64,000 bases of DNA from Bog-793 sp963823945 (GTDB lineage Bacteria; Actinomycetota; Acidimicrobiia; Acidimicrobiales; Bog-793), in NCBI GenBank assembly GCA_963823945.1, contig CAWGNK010000005.1:186001-250000 (forward strand). Direction: 5' to 3'. This document shows positions 42,077 through 52,534 of this stretch, in pieces. Position numbers and translations under genes: made by a program. Positions within the stretch are counted from its first letter, which is position 1. Each line of letters opens with the position of its first letter. The notes under the pieces are model-generated. The model made no database searches, was not told the origin of the DNA, and worked only from the letters and a program-made list of their open reading frames with translations.

Positions 42077-43126
42077 GTGACGGGGGAGAGCGGCTCGGGG
42101 CGCGCACCCCTGCCCGATTCCACCAAGCGTTTCGACGTCGTCTGTGTCGGCAACGCCCTGGTGGACCACTTCGCCTTCGCCCCGGCAGCCGTCATCGAGT
42201 CACTCGGGCTGCCGCTCGGGGCGATGACGCTCGTCGACCGGGCGACGAGCGAGCGGATCCGGGCGGTCGTCGGCGAGGGTCGGCAGGTCTCCGGTGGGAT
42301 GGCCACGAACACCTCGGTAGGTGTCGCCTCCCTGGGGGGACACCCGGCCTTCATCGGTGCAGTGGCGACTGACGACCTCGGTGATCGCTTCGCGGAGGAC
42401 CTCGAGGCGGCCGGGGTGCACGCCGTGCTGCAGCGCTTCCCGGCGGATACTGCAGGCGCGGGGATGGCGACGGGGCGGTGCTCGGCGATCATCACGCCGG
42501 ACGCCGAGCGGACGATGGCGACCTTCCTCGGTGCCGGCGGCCGGCTCGACTCAGCCGGGATCGACCCCGGAGTCGTCGGGGACTCCCAGCTCGTCTACGT
42601 CGAGGGCTACCTTCTCGACCTCCCCGACGCGCCGGCGATCGTCGAGCGGCTCGTGACCGCAGCCCGGGGCGGGGGCGCCTCAATCGCCCTCGGGCTGTCG
42701 GACGCCCTCCTCGTCGAGCGGCACCGACATGTCCTCGAGCGGCTCATCGCGGGACCCGCCGACATCGTGTTCGCCAACGAAGCGGAGCTCCTCGCCTTCA
42801 GCCGCCAAAGGACCGTCCCCCGCGCGCTCGAGGCGACCTCGCGTCCGGGGCTCACCGTGGTGGTGACGCTGGGTGCGAAGGGCGTGGCGCTCGGGATGGC
42901 CGACGGCTCCGTCGAGGTACCCGCCCACCCGGTCGAGCGAATCGTCGACCTGACCGGTGCCGGTGACCTCTTCGCGGCGGGATTCTGCTTCGGGATCACC
43001 CACGGCCACGGTCCCGAGGGGGCGGCGCGCCTCGGCGTGCTGGCAGCCAGCGAGGTGATCGGCCACCTCGGTGCCCGGCCGGAGTCGTCCCTCGCCGAGC
43101 TCGCCCGGGCGCGGGGGGTCGCCTGA
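42077..43126 (+). CDS. PfkB-family sugar or nucleoside kinase (adenosine-kinase-like)
   Basis: 349 residues. The first part reads DVVCVGNALVDHFAF and VSGGMATNTSVGVASLGG, the substrate lid region of adenosine-kinase-type PfkB enzymes. The ATP/anion site is VDLTGAGDLFAAGFCFG with the GAGD catalytic Asp. The neighbouring nucleoside genes make adenosine a plausible substrate, but fructose or another sugar is not excluded. I use GTG 42077; a TTG six bases earlier is in frame. Confidence 0.82.
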   Translation: MTGESGSGRAPLPDSTKRFDVVCVGNALVDHFAFAPAAVIESLGLPLGAMTLVDRATSERIRAVVGEGRQVSGGMATNTSVGVASLGGHPAFIGAVATDDLGDRFAEDLEAAGVHAVLQRFPADTAGAGMATGRCSAIITPDAERTMATFLGAGGRLDSAGIDPGVVGDSQLVYVEGYLLDLPDAPAIVERLVTAARGGGASIALGLSDALLVERHRHVLERLIAGPADIVFANEAELLAFSRQRTVPRALEATSRPGLTVVVTLGAKGVALGMADGSVEVPAHPVERIVDLTGAGDLFAAGFCFGITHGHGPEGAARLGVLAASEVIGHLGARPESSLAELARARGVA

Positions 43127-43137
43127 GGCCGAAGGCT

Positions 43138-43746
43138 CTACGTGCTCGCCTCGGAGTCGTCGACCGGCAATGACGGCAGCTCGAGATCGGCGAGGCGCAC
43201 GAGAGCGGAGGCGATCCAGCGGGCGAGCGGCGCCACCTGGCCGTCCAGCCGTTCGGGCTCCTCGAGGACGGTTTCGCTCAGCCTGTACGTGCCCTGGTAG
43301 GTGATCTCGATCGCCGAGGTCGCCGTGCCCGGCTCGGCGTCGAAGGCCTGCTCTACCGTGACGCCGCTGCGCTCCAGGGGTTCGCCGGCGATCTCGGGGC
43401 GGCTCTCGCCGAGGGCGGCGAGCACCACCGCCGTCTCGGGGACGACGGCGAGGCGCTGGAGCCGCAGGGTCAGCTCCACCACGAGCTCCGGGCGCTCCGA
43501 GGTCGGCTCCCCGATCGACCACGAGCGGTAGGCGCTCTGGCTCCAGGTCGGCCACTCGAGGCCGAGGTCGGCCCGGACCCGCGGGGGGTTCTGCTCGCCC
43601 GGGAGCGAGAACGAGGTCTCGAAGGCGACGTCGCCGAGGAAGACGTCGATCTGGAACCGCTCCTCGACAGCCTGCTGCTCCAGGAGCGCCCCCTCGAGGG
43701 CCTCGCGGATTGCCCCGATGACGTCGAGGAGGATGTGATCGATCAC
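43138..43746 (-). CDS. Uncharacterised protein, about 202 residues
   Basis: GTG 43746 begins IDHILLDVIGAIREALEGAL. The middle reads FLGDVAFETSFSLPGEQN and later RLQRLAVVPETAVVLAALGE, a mostly beta protein with acidic ends (LPSLPVDDSEAST). No family recognised. It is convergent with the kinase gene and separated from it by 11 bases. The coding look is good on the minus strand; the opposite strand has no alternative. Confidence 0.55.
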   Translation of the reverse strand: MIDHILLDVIGAIREALEGALLEQQAVEERFQIDVFLGDVAFETSFSLPGEQNPPRVRADLGLEWPTWSQSAYRSWSIGEPTSERPELVVELTLRLQRLAVVPETAVVLAALGESRPEIAGEPLERSGVTVEQAFDAEPGTATSAIEITYQGTYRLSETVLEEPERLDGQVAPLARWIASALVRLADLELPSLPVDDSEAST

Positions 43747-43994
43747 CAAGTCAGAGGCTATCTGGGCTGGCCGTCTCGCCGCGGGGATCCCGACGGGCGG
43801 CCGATTCGTGCGTGATTTCCCGCGGTCGCGGCGCCGGGGCGGTAGTAACGTCGCCCGAGTCAACAGGCTCGACGGTTTGGTATCAACGACGGGGCGACCA
43901 GCTGCGGTCCGGGTGCCCGAGGGCTTCCGGACGGGTGAACGCCCACCGGTCGCGGCCAACCGCAGCCGATGTGAACCCAGTTCAAGGAGGGCTA

Positions 43995-45155
43995 ATGGTT
44001 TCTCATGGCCTAAGTGATCCCGTGATTCGTAGGCGGATGCCGGGTATTAGGACACTCGTCGTCCTGTCGGCGCTGGCGCTCGTCGCCGGCGTAGCCGCGA
44101 CCGGTGCCGCCTCGGCGACCGCGACGGCGCGCCATCGTGCGACGGTGACGAGCCACAAAGGCTCGTTCCTCGCCTGCGAGGTGACCGACACCGGTGGGAT
44201 CAACGACCGCTCCTTCAATGCTTCGGCTTGGCAGGGCCTTCAGGATGCCAAGAAGGTGGACCCGTCGATGACGATCCATTATGAGTCGTCGACTTCGGCG
44301 AGCGACTACGAGCCGAACATCAAGACGTTCATCGGGTTGCACTGCGGCATCATCATCACGGTCGGCTACCTGATGGGAACCGATACCGAGAACGCGGCGA
44401 AGGCTCACCCGACCCAGGACTTCGCGATCGTCGACGACAGCTACTCGCCGCCGATCAAGAACATCGACTCGCTGCTCTACGACACGAACCAGGACGCCTT
44501 CCTCGGAGGGTTCCTCGCGGCCGCGATGAGCAGGACCGGCTATGTCGGCACGTTCGGTGGTGAGGACATCCCGACCGTCACGATCTACATGGACGGCTGG
44601 GTCGCCGGCGTCCGCTACTTCGACAAGGTCGACCACAAGCACGTCGTCGCCCTCGGCTGGACCCCGAAGAAGAACCGGCCCAAGGGCAGCTTCGACGGGT
44701 CCGGCACGTTCACCAACTCGTTCACGAACCAGGCCGCGGGCAGGACCGACGCGTCGGCGCTCATCCAGCGTGGCGCCGACGTCATCTTCCCGGTGGCGGG
44801 CTCGGTCGGGCTCGGTGCGGCGGCTGAGGTGAAGTCCTACGGCCACGGCGTCACGATGGAGTGGGTCGACACGGACGGCTGCGTCTCGGTTCCCAGCGAC
44901 TGCGGCATCTTCCTCACCAGCGTGACGAAGGGGATCGCGAGCTCGGTGGAGAACGCCGCGCTCTCGGCGGCGCACGGCAAGTTCCACGGCGGCAACTACT
45001 TCGGGACGCTGAAGAACGGTGGCGTTGCGCTGTCGCCGTACCACGACTTCGCCACGAAGATCCCGATGGCCCTGCAGAACGGGCTCAACCAGATCAAGTC
45101 GATGGTCGAGGCGGGGACGATCTCGATCGACCCGAACTCCTACCCGGCCAGCTAG
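43995..45155 (+). CDS. BmpA-type nucleoside ABC importer, substrate-binding protein
   Basis: 386 residues from ATG 43995, behind AAGGAGG. The Sec signal (LVVLSALALVAGVAATGAAS) lacks a lipobox cysteine, which is odd for a solute-binding protein of a cell without an outer membrane. The body is the BMP/PnrA fold: EVTDTGGINDRSFNASAWQG, YDTNQDAFLGGFLAAAMS, VGTFGGEDIPTVTIYMDGWV and VIFPVAGSVGLGAAAEV. These proteins bind purine or pyrimidine nucleosides. The ATPase and two permeases follow. Confidence 0.9.
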   Translation: MVSHGLSDPVIRRRMPGIRTLVVLSALALVAGVAATGAASATATARHRATVTSHKGSFLACEVTDTGGINDRSFNASAWQGLQDAKKVDPSMTIHYESSTSASDYEPNIKTFIGLHCGIIITVGYLMGTDTENAAKAHPTQDFAIVDDSYSPPIKNIDSLLYDTNQDAFLGGFLAAAMSRTGYVGTFGGEDIPTVTIYMDGWVAGVRYFDKVDHKHVVALGWTPKKNRPKGSFDGSGTFTNSFTNQAAGRTDASALIQRGADVIFPVAGSVGLGAAAEVKSYGHGVTMEWVDTDGCVSVPSDCGIFLTSVTKGIASSVENAALSAAHGKFHGGNYFGTLKNGGVALSPYHDFATKIPMALQNGLNQIKSMVEAGTISIDPNSYPAS

Positions 45156-45169
45156 CCGGTTTCCCGGGT

Positions 45170-45205
45170 CACGGTCCGGGTCCGGGTCTCCGGGCCCGGA
45201 CCGTG
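45170..45205 (+). terminator. GC-rich hairpin between binding-protein and ATPase genes
   Basis: CACGGTCCGGG (45170-45180) and CCCGGACCGTG (45195-45205) form an 11-bp perfect stem with no T-run. Such hairpins commonly protect or partly end the binding-protein mRNA, so that this protein is made in excess over the transporter. Confidence 0.6.
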
Positions 45206-45286
45206 ATGCACCGGAAGAGTTGACGACATCTCGGACAGACGACCGGGCCGGGGGGCGCGGCCGCCTGTCGCAAGGTCGAGGTAGCC

Positions 45287-46829
45287 GTGAAGCTTGAGTT
45301 GTCAGGGATCACGAAGACCTTCGGGTCCCTCGTAGCAGACGACCACGTCGACTTGACGGTCGAACCCGGTGAGATCCACGCGCTCCTGGGTGAGAACGGC
45401 GCGGGCAAGACGACGCTCATGAACGTCCTGTTCGGGCTCATGCACCCGGACTCGGGCGACATCGCGCTCGACGGCGAGGTCGTCCACTTCCCCGACCCGG
45501 GTGCCGCCGTCCGCCACGGCATCGGCATGGTCCACCAGCACTTCATGCTCGTGCCAGTGTTCACCGTGGCGGAGAACGTCGTGCTGGGTTTTGAGCCAAC
45601 CCGCCATTTCGGTCTGCTCGACCGGCGCCGGGCGAGGGCCGACATCCACCGGATCTCGCAAGAGTTCGGCCTCGAGGTCGACCCGGACGCGCTTGTCGAG
45701 GACCTGCCCGTCGGCGTCCAGCAGCGCGTCGAGATCCTGAAGGCGCTCTCGCGCGACGCGCAGCTTCTCATCCTCGACGAGCCCACGTCGGTGCTGACCC
45801 CCAACGAGACCGAGGCGCTCTTCGGGATCATGCGGTCCCTCGTGGCGTCGGGGCGCTCGATCCTTTTCATCACGCACAAGTTGAAAGAGGTGCTCGCCGT
45901 CGCCGACCGGATCACCGTCATGCGGGCCGGCGCGGTGATCGGCACGACGACCTCCCACGCGACGACGGAGTCCGAGCTCGCCTCGATGATGGTCGGCCGG
46001 TCGGTCGAGCTCGTGGTTCAGAAGGAGCCGGCCCGGCCCGGTGAGGTGGTCCTCGCGGTGGAGGACCTGACGGTCGAGGACGGACGTGGGCTGACCGTTG
46101 TCAACCACGTCAGTTTCGAGGTGCGCTCCGGCGAGATCCTCGCCCTCGCGGGCGTCCAGGGGAACGGGCAGACCGAGATCGAGGAGGTGCTCTGCGGTCT
46201 CATCGAGGTGACTGCGGGCAGGATCACGCTCCTCGGACGGGACATCACGCGCGACCCCGAAGGCGCGGCTGCGCGCCGGGATCGCCCACGTGCCCGAGGA
46301 CCGGATCCGCGACGGCCTCGTCACCTCGATGACGATCGCCGACAACCTCATCCTCGACGTCTTCGATGTCGCCCCCCACGCGCGCTTCGGCGCGCGCAAC
46401 CTGCGCGAGGTCGCGCGCAGCGCGAAGGAGAAGCTGAGCGACTTCGACATCCGGGCGAGCTCCGTCGACGTCCTCGTCTCCACACTGTCGGGTGGCAACC
46501 AGCAGAAGGTGATCGTCGCCCGCGAGCTCTCGCGACCGACGACGCTGCTCGTCGCGGCGCAGCCGACCCGCGGTCTCGACGTCGGCTCGATTGAGTACGT
46601 CCACCGACGGATCGTCGAAGAGCGAGACCGTGGCGCGGCCGTCGTCATCATCTCCTCGGAACTCGACGAGGTGCTCGCCCTTGGCGACCGGATCGCTGTC
46701 ATTTACCGCGGCGCCATCATGGACGTCGTCGACCCCTCCGTCGGGCGCGAGGCTATCGGGCTCCTGATGGCGGGTGTCACCGGTGACGGCGCGGCACCGG
46801 CGCCGACGAGCGTGGGGACGGGACAGTGA
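45287..46829 (+). CDS. Nucleoside ABC importer ATP-binding protein (tandem ATPase; one-base frame break)
   Basis: Two ATPase domains as in NupO/YufO. The first has Walker A LGENGAGKTT, signature VGVQQRVEILKALSR and LLILDEPTSVLTP. The second has VQGNGQTEI, HVPEDRIRDGL, STLSGGNQQKVIVARELS and AAQPTRGLDVGS. The reading frame breaks at the CCCC run 46255-46258: with one C fewer the frame continues RDPKARLRAGIAHVPEDRIR. The joined protein is about 513 residues, the normal size. The end overlaps the next GTG by 4 bases. Likely a sequence error. Confidence 0.88.
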
Positions 46830-48112
46830 GCGACACCGGAATCACCGTCCCCGCGACCGCACCCCCGGCCAGCGCCTCGTCCGCCAAGGCGAACGCCCCC
46901 GGGCGTTGGAGCCGTTTCTTCCACTGGATGGTCGAGGCGAACGTCGTCATGGTGACGGCGCTCGCCATCTTCAGCGGTCTGTTCGTCGGCGCGATCCTCA
47001 TCATTGCCACTCAGGCGAACGTTCTCCACGCCTGGTCGCTTCTCTTCAGCCACCCAGGTACGACGGTGAGCGTGACATTCTTCACGGTCGGCGACGCCTA
47101 CCGTGACCTGTTCACCGGCTCGCTCGGCGACCCGTTCGTCATCGGCCACGCCATTTCGACGGGACACGGCTTGGGTCAGGCGTTCACGCCGATCAGCGAG
47201 ACGCTGCTCTACGCCTCACCGCTGTGCGTCGCGGGACTCGCCGTCGGGCTCGGCTTCCGCACCGGCATGTTCAACATCGGCGGGCAGGGCCAGCTGATCG
47301 CCGGGGCGATGGCGGCGAGCTACGTGGGCTTCGAGATCGACCCGCCGGCGATCATCCATGTGCCGCTGTGCATCCTCGCCGGGTTCGCCGGTGGCGCCGT
47401 GGCGGGGTTCATCCCGGGTTTCTTGAAGGCGCGCACCGGGGCGCACGAGGTGATCGTCACGATCATGCTCAACTACGTCTTTCTGGACCTGTTGGTCCTC
47501 GCCCTCACGACCCAGCCGTTCCAGCAGCCGCACCAGGCGAACGCGGTCGGCAGGACGATCTTCGGGTCCGCCGAGCTCCCCCGCATCTTCGGCCAGAACC
47601 TGAGGGTGAACGTGGGGGTGTTCATCGCCATCGCCTGTGCGCTCGGTGTCTCCTGGCTGCTGCGGCGGGGCACCCTTGGCTTCGGCTTCCGGGTGGTCGG
47701 TGCGAACCAGGACGCGGCGAAGGTCGCGGGGATCAACGTCCGCCGGGCGACGATCCTCGTGCTCGTGATCTCGGGCGGTCTGGCAGGCCTGGCGGGGATG
47801 ATCTCGCTCTGCGGGTCGGACTACTTCCTCTCGGCGGGATACGGCGGGACTGTCGGCTTCGACTGCATCACCGTCGCGCTGCTGGGCCGGAACCGCCCGA
47901 TCGGCATCGTGCTCGGCTCGCTGTTGTTCGCCGCGCTGAACGTCGGCGGGCGCTACATGCAGGCGTCGACCGGGATCCCGCTCGACCTCGCCTCGGTCAT
48001 CCAGGCGATCATCGTGTTCTTCGTCGCCACGCCCGGCCTCGTCAACGAGGTCTACCGGTTGCGGGGCATGAACGTCGGCCAGGGTCTTCTGACGAGGGGC
48101 TGGGCGGCGTGA
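46826..48112 (+). CDS. Nucleoside ABC importer permease 1
   Basis: 428 residues, NupP/YufP type. Many hydrophobic segments surround the hallmark GFRTGMFNIGGQGQLIAGAM and the coupling region KARTGAHEVIVTIMLNYVFL. FRVVGANQDAAKVAGINVRR is also characteristic. A GTG start overlaps the ATPase stop, so translation is coupled. Confidence 0.9.
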   Translation: MSDTGITVPATAPPASASSAKANAPGRWSRFFHWMVEANVVMVTALAIFSGLFVGAILIIATQANVLHAWSLLFSHPGTTVSVTFFTVGDAYRDLFTGSLGDPFVIGHAISTGHGLGQAFTPISETLLYASPLCVAGLAVGLGFRTGMFNIGGQGQLIAGAMAASYVGFEIDPPAIIHVPLCILAGFAGGAVAGFIPGFLKARTGAHEVIVTIMLNYVFLDLLVLALTTQPFQQPHQANAVGRTIFGSAELPRIFGQNLRVNVGVFIAIACALGVSWLLRRGTLGFGFRVVGANQDAAKVAGINVRRATILVLVISGGLAGLAGMISLCGSDYFLSAGYGGTVGFDCITVALLGRNRPIGIVLGSLLFAALNVGGRYMQASTGIPLDLASVIQAIIVFFVATPGLVNEVYRLRGMNVGQGLLTRGWAA

Positions 48113-48158
48113 GCGGGCAGCTGGCCGCGGGCCGCCGGGACGGGCGGGGAGCACGGCC

Positions 48159-49451
48159 GTGACCGCCGTCGCGATCCTCGGCGCGAAGCCAACCGTGGCA
48201 GCGGAGGCGCGCATCGTCTCCGCCGGGCGGCGCCGGGGGATGGGGATCTTCCTCGTCCTCGTCTCGGTGCTGATGCTCTACACGTTCGGCCTGGGTGTGT
48301 CACCCGGTGCCGAGACGACGTTCCGGCTCACCTCGCCGTTCTCGACGGCGTGGTACCTCGCGCCGCTCCACTTCCCCGTGCGGGAGACCTCGGTCGTGAT
48401 GGCGGCCGTCTGCGCGGCGCTCGGCATCCTGCTCATCGTCCGTCGCCGGGCCCGGGGCACCTTCCTCATCTTCAGCCTCGGTGTCCTCTTGTTCCTCTGG
48501 TCGTTCCTCGCCTGGGCGGCGCGCAACAACCTGCTCGACCTCGCCGGCATGATCGGCGCGACGCTGATCTCGGCGATCCCGATCATCTTCGGATCGATGT
48601 CCGGGGTGATGTGCGAGCGCTCGGGCGTCATCAACGTCGCGATCGAGGGGCAGTTCCTCATGGGGGCCTTCATCGCCGAGATCATCGCCAGTGCCTCGGG
48701 GAATCTCTGGCTCGGGCTGGCCTGCGGGGCGCTCGCCGGCGGGCTGCTCGGCGGGCTGCTCGCCTTCCTGTCGCTGCGCTACTCCGCCGACCAGATCATC
48801 GTCGGCATCGTCATCAACGCCTTCGCGCTCGGGCTGACGAACTACCTCACCGACACGCTGCTCGTCCCGTACCAGAACACGTTGAACTCGGGACCGACGT
48901 TCTCGCCGATCGCGATCCCGCTCCTCGACAAGATCCCGATCATCGGCCCGGACGTCTTCGACCAGAACATCTTCGTTTACATCGCGATCGTCCTCCTCGT
49001 CGTGCTCACGACGGGACTCTTCCGGACCCGCTGGGGCCTGCGGGTGCGGGCGGTCGGCGAGCACCCCGAGGCCGCCGAGACCGTCGGCATCCACGTGCTG
49101 ACGGTGCGGTACCGCAACGTCATCTGGGGCGGCGTCATCGCCGGGATCGGCGGCGCCGCCTTCACGATCGGTTCCACCGGCGAGTTCTCGTCGGACATGA
49201 CCGCCGGCCTCGGCTTCGTCGCCCTCGCGGCGATGATCTTCGGCCGCTGGCGCCCCTACGGGGGGCTGCTGGCGGCGCTGCTCTTCGGGTTCGCGAACTC
49301 CCTCCAGGCGACCCTCTCGGTTCTCAACGTGCCGATCAACCCGAACATCTTGGTCATGGCGCCCTATCTCATCACGATCGCCGTTGTCTCCGGCCTCGTC
49401 GGCAGGGTCCGCCCGCCCGCCAACGACGGCAAGCCGTACCGCCCGCAGTAG
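48159..49451 (+). CDS. Nucleoside ABC importer permease 2
   Basis: 430 residues, NupQ/YufQ type. It carries the pattern SGVMCERSGVINVAIEGQFL, the coupling LRYSADQIIVGIVINAFALG and VRAVGEHPEAAETVGIHVLT. Starts at GTG 48159, 46 bases after permease 1. It pairs with permease 1 as a heterodimer, the usual arrangement. Confidence 0.9.
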   Translation: MTAVAILGAKPTVAAEARIVSAGRRRGMGIFLVLVSVLMLYTFGLGVSPGAETTFRLTSPFSTAWYLAPLHFPVRETSVVMAAVCAALGILLIVRRRARGTFLIFSLGVLLFLWSFLAWAARNNLLDLAGMIGATLISAIPIIFGSMSGVMCERSGVINVAIEGQFLMGAFIAEIIASASGNLWLGLACGALAGGLLGGLLAFLSLRYSADQIIVGIVINAFALGLTNYLTDTLLVPYQNTLNSGPTFSPIAIPLLDKIPIIGPDVFDQNIFVYIAIVLLVVLTTGLFRTRWGLRVRAVGEHPEAAETVGIHVLTVRYRNVIWGGVIAGIGGAAFTIGSTGEFSSDMTAGLGFVALAAMIFGRWRPYGGLLAALLFGFANSLQATLSVLNVPINPNILVMAPYLITIAVVSGLVGRVRPPANDGKPYRPQ

Positions 49452-49576
49452 GTGGCCATCGCGCCAGGTGGGGGTGCCGGGCGCGGCGCACGCGGTTCCC
49501 GGGCGGGACTGGCGACCGGCCCCAACATTTATGCACGCGGAAGAGTAGTGTCCGCCTCCTGGGAGAGGGGGTTCCG

Positions 49577-50012
49577 GTGGAGGCACACCACAAGATCCCA
49601 GGGATCGCGATCGACTGGCACGAGCTGCGTGCCCGGGCGGTGCAGGCGGCACAGCACGCCTACGCGCCCTACTCGGGGTTGCACGTCGGTGCCGCAGGGC
49701 TGACCTCGATCGGCAGGATCCACGTCGGCTGCAATGTGGAGAACGCCTCGTACGGCCTGACGCTCTGCGCCGAGTGCGGCCTCATCTCGAGCGTCATCGC
49801 CGCGGGGGAGGCGGATCTCGTCGCCGTGAGCGTCGTCGCCCACGACGGCCGGCCGCTGATGCCCTGCGGGCGCTGCCGCCAGCTCCTCGTCGAGCACGGC
49901 AGTGTCGGGCTGCTGTTCGACCGGGGCGAGGCGTCGGCGCCGATCCTGGTGCGGGACCTGCTGCCTGACGCCTGGAGGGGCCCGGAGGACGTGCCCTCGA
50001 CCCACACGGCGC

Positions 50013-50023
<11 letters not shown>
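49577..50023 (+). CDS. cdd: Cytidine deaminase
   Basis: Converts cytidine and deoxycytidine to uridine forms. 148 residues with the zinc site: CAE in NVENASYGLTLCAECGLI and PCGRCRQLL. AYAPYSGLHVGAAGL matches the family N terminus. Starts at GTG 49577. The deoA gene begins inside its last codons (11-base overlap). Same order as in mycobacteria (cdd, deoA, add). Confidence 0.92.
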
Positions 50024-51308
<1,285 letters not shown>

Positions 51309-51403
51309 CGGCCGGCCGCGCCGCCGTTCCCGTCGCCGCGGGCGGCCCCGGGCGCCCGAGATCCGGAGGCCGTCGCGGCCCGGTCGCCAACTAGCCTCTG
51401 GCC

Positions 51404-52522
51404 ATGCCAGATAAGGTGCCCACACCCGAAGAGATCCTCCAGTCGCCGAAGGTCCTGCTGCACGACCATCTCGACGGGGGGCTCCGTCCGGCGACGCTCA
51501 TCGAGCTCGCCGCGCAGTGCGGCTACCAGGGCCTGCCGACGACCGATCCGGACGAGCTCGCCCGTTCGTTCGAGGTCGCCGCGCCGAGGCGGGACCTCGT
51601 CCGTTTCCTCGAGGGCTTCACCCACACCGTGGCCGTCATGCAGCACCGCGGGGCGCTCGAGCGGGTCGCTCGCGAGTGCGTCGAGGACCTCGCCGCCGAC
51701 GGCGTCGTCTACGCCGAGGTCCGGTTCGCGCCCGAGCTGCACACCGCGGGCGGGCTCGAGCTCGTCGAGGTCGTGGAGTCCGTCCTCGCCGGCTTCCAGG
51801 ACGGCATGGCCGCCGCCGCCCAGGCGGGCCGGCCGATCGTCGTGCGGGCGCTCCTCACGGCGATGCGGACCGCGGCGCGCTCGCTTGAGATCGCCGAGCT
51901 CGCCGTGCGCTACCGCGACGCCGGCGTCGCCGGGTTCGACGTCGCCGGGGCCGAGGCGGGGTACCCGCCGACCCAGCACCTCGACGCCTTCCAGCTCGTG
52001 CAGCGGGAGAACTTCCACGCGACCCTGCACGCCGGGGAGGCGTTCGGCCTGCCGTCGATCTGGCAGGCGCTCCAGTGGTGCAACGCCGAGCGCCTCGGCC
52101 ACGGGGTGCGGATCGTCGACGACATCACGGTCGGTGACGACGGGGAGGTGACGCTCGGCCGCCTGGCGAGCTACATCCGCGACACCCGTGTGCCCCTCGA
52201 GCTCTGCCCGACCTCGAACGTGCACACCGGCGTCGTCGCCGAGCTCGCCGACCACCCGATCGGGCTGCTGCGCGACCTGCGCTTCCGGGTGACGGTCAAC
52301 ACCGACAACCGCCTGATGAGCGGGTTGACGCTCTCCTCGGAGCTGGCGGCGTGCGCCGCCGCGTTCGGGTGGGGGTGGGACACGCTCAGCTGGCTGGCGA
52401 TCAACGCCATGAAGAGTGCCTTCTACCCCTTCGACGACCGGCTCGTCATCATCGAGACGAGGATCAAGCCCGGCTTCGCGCAGCTGCTCGGCGGGTCCCG
52501 GGGGCCCGGCGGCCGGAGCTGA
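51404..52522 (+). CDS. add: Adenosine deaminase
   Basis: 372 residues. Zinc ligands are in HDHLDGGLRP, and the catalytic region is NFHATLHAGEAFG with HxGE and, later, LELCPTSNVHTG and RVTVNTDNRLMSG. Converts adenosine to inosine, which punA can then split. A complete member of the family. Confidence 0.94.
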   Translation: MPDKVPTPEEILQSPKVLLHDHLDGGLRPATLIELAAQCGYQGLPTTDPDELARSFEVAAPRRDLVRFLEGFTHTVAVMQHRGALERVARECVEDLAADGVVYAEVRFAPELHTAGGLELVEVVESVLAGFQDGMAAAAQAGRPIVVRALLTAMRTAARSLEIAELAVRYRDAGVAGFDVAGAEAGYPPTQHLDAFQLVQRENFHATLHAGEAFGLPSIWQALQWCNAERLGHGVRIVDDITVGDDGEVTLGRLASYIRDTRVPLELCPTSNVHTGVVAELADHPIGLLRDLRFRVTVNTDNRLMSGLTLSSELAACAAAFGWGWDTLSWLAINAMKSAFYPFDDRLVIIETRIKPGFAQLLGGSRGPGGRS

Positions 52523-52534
52523 ACCCGGGCGGCG

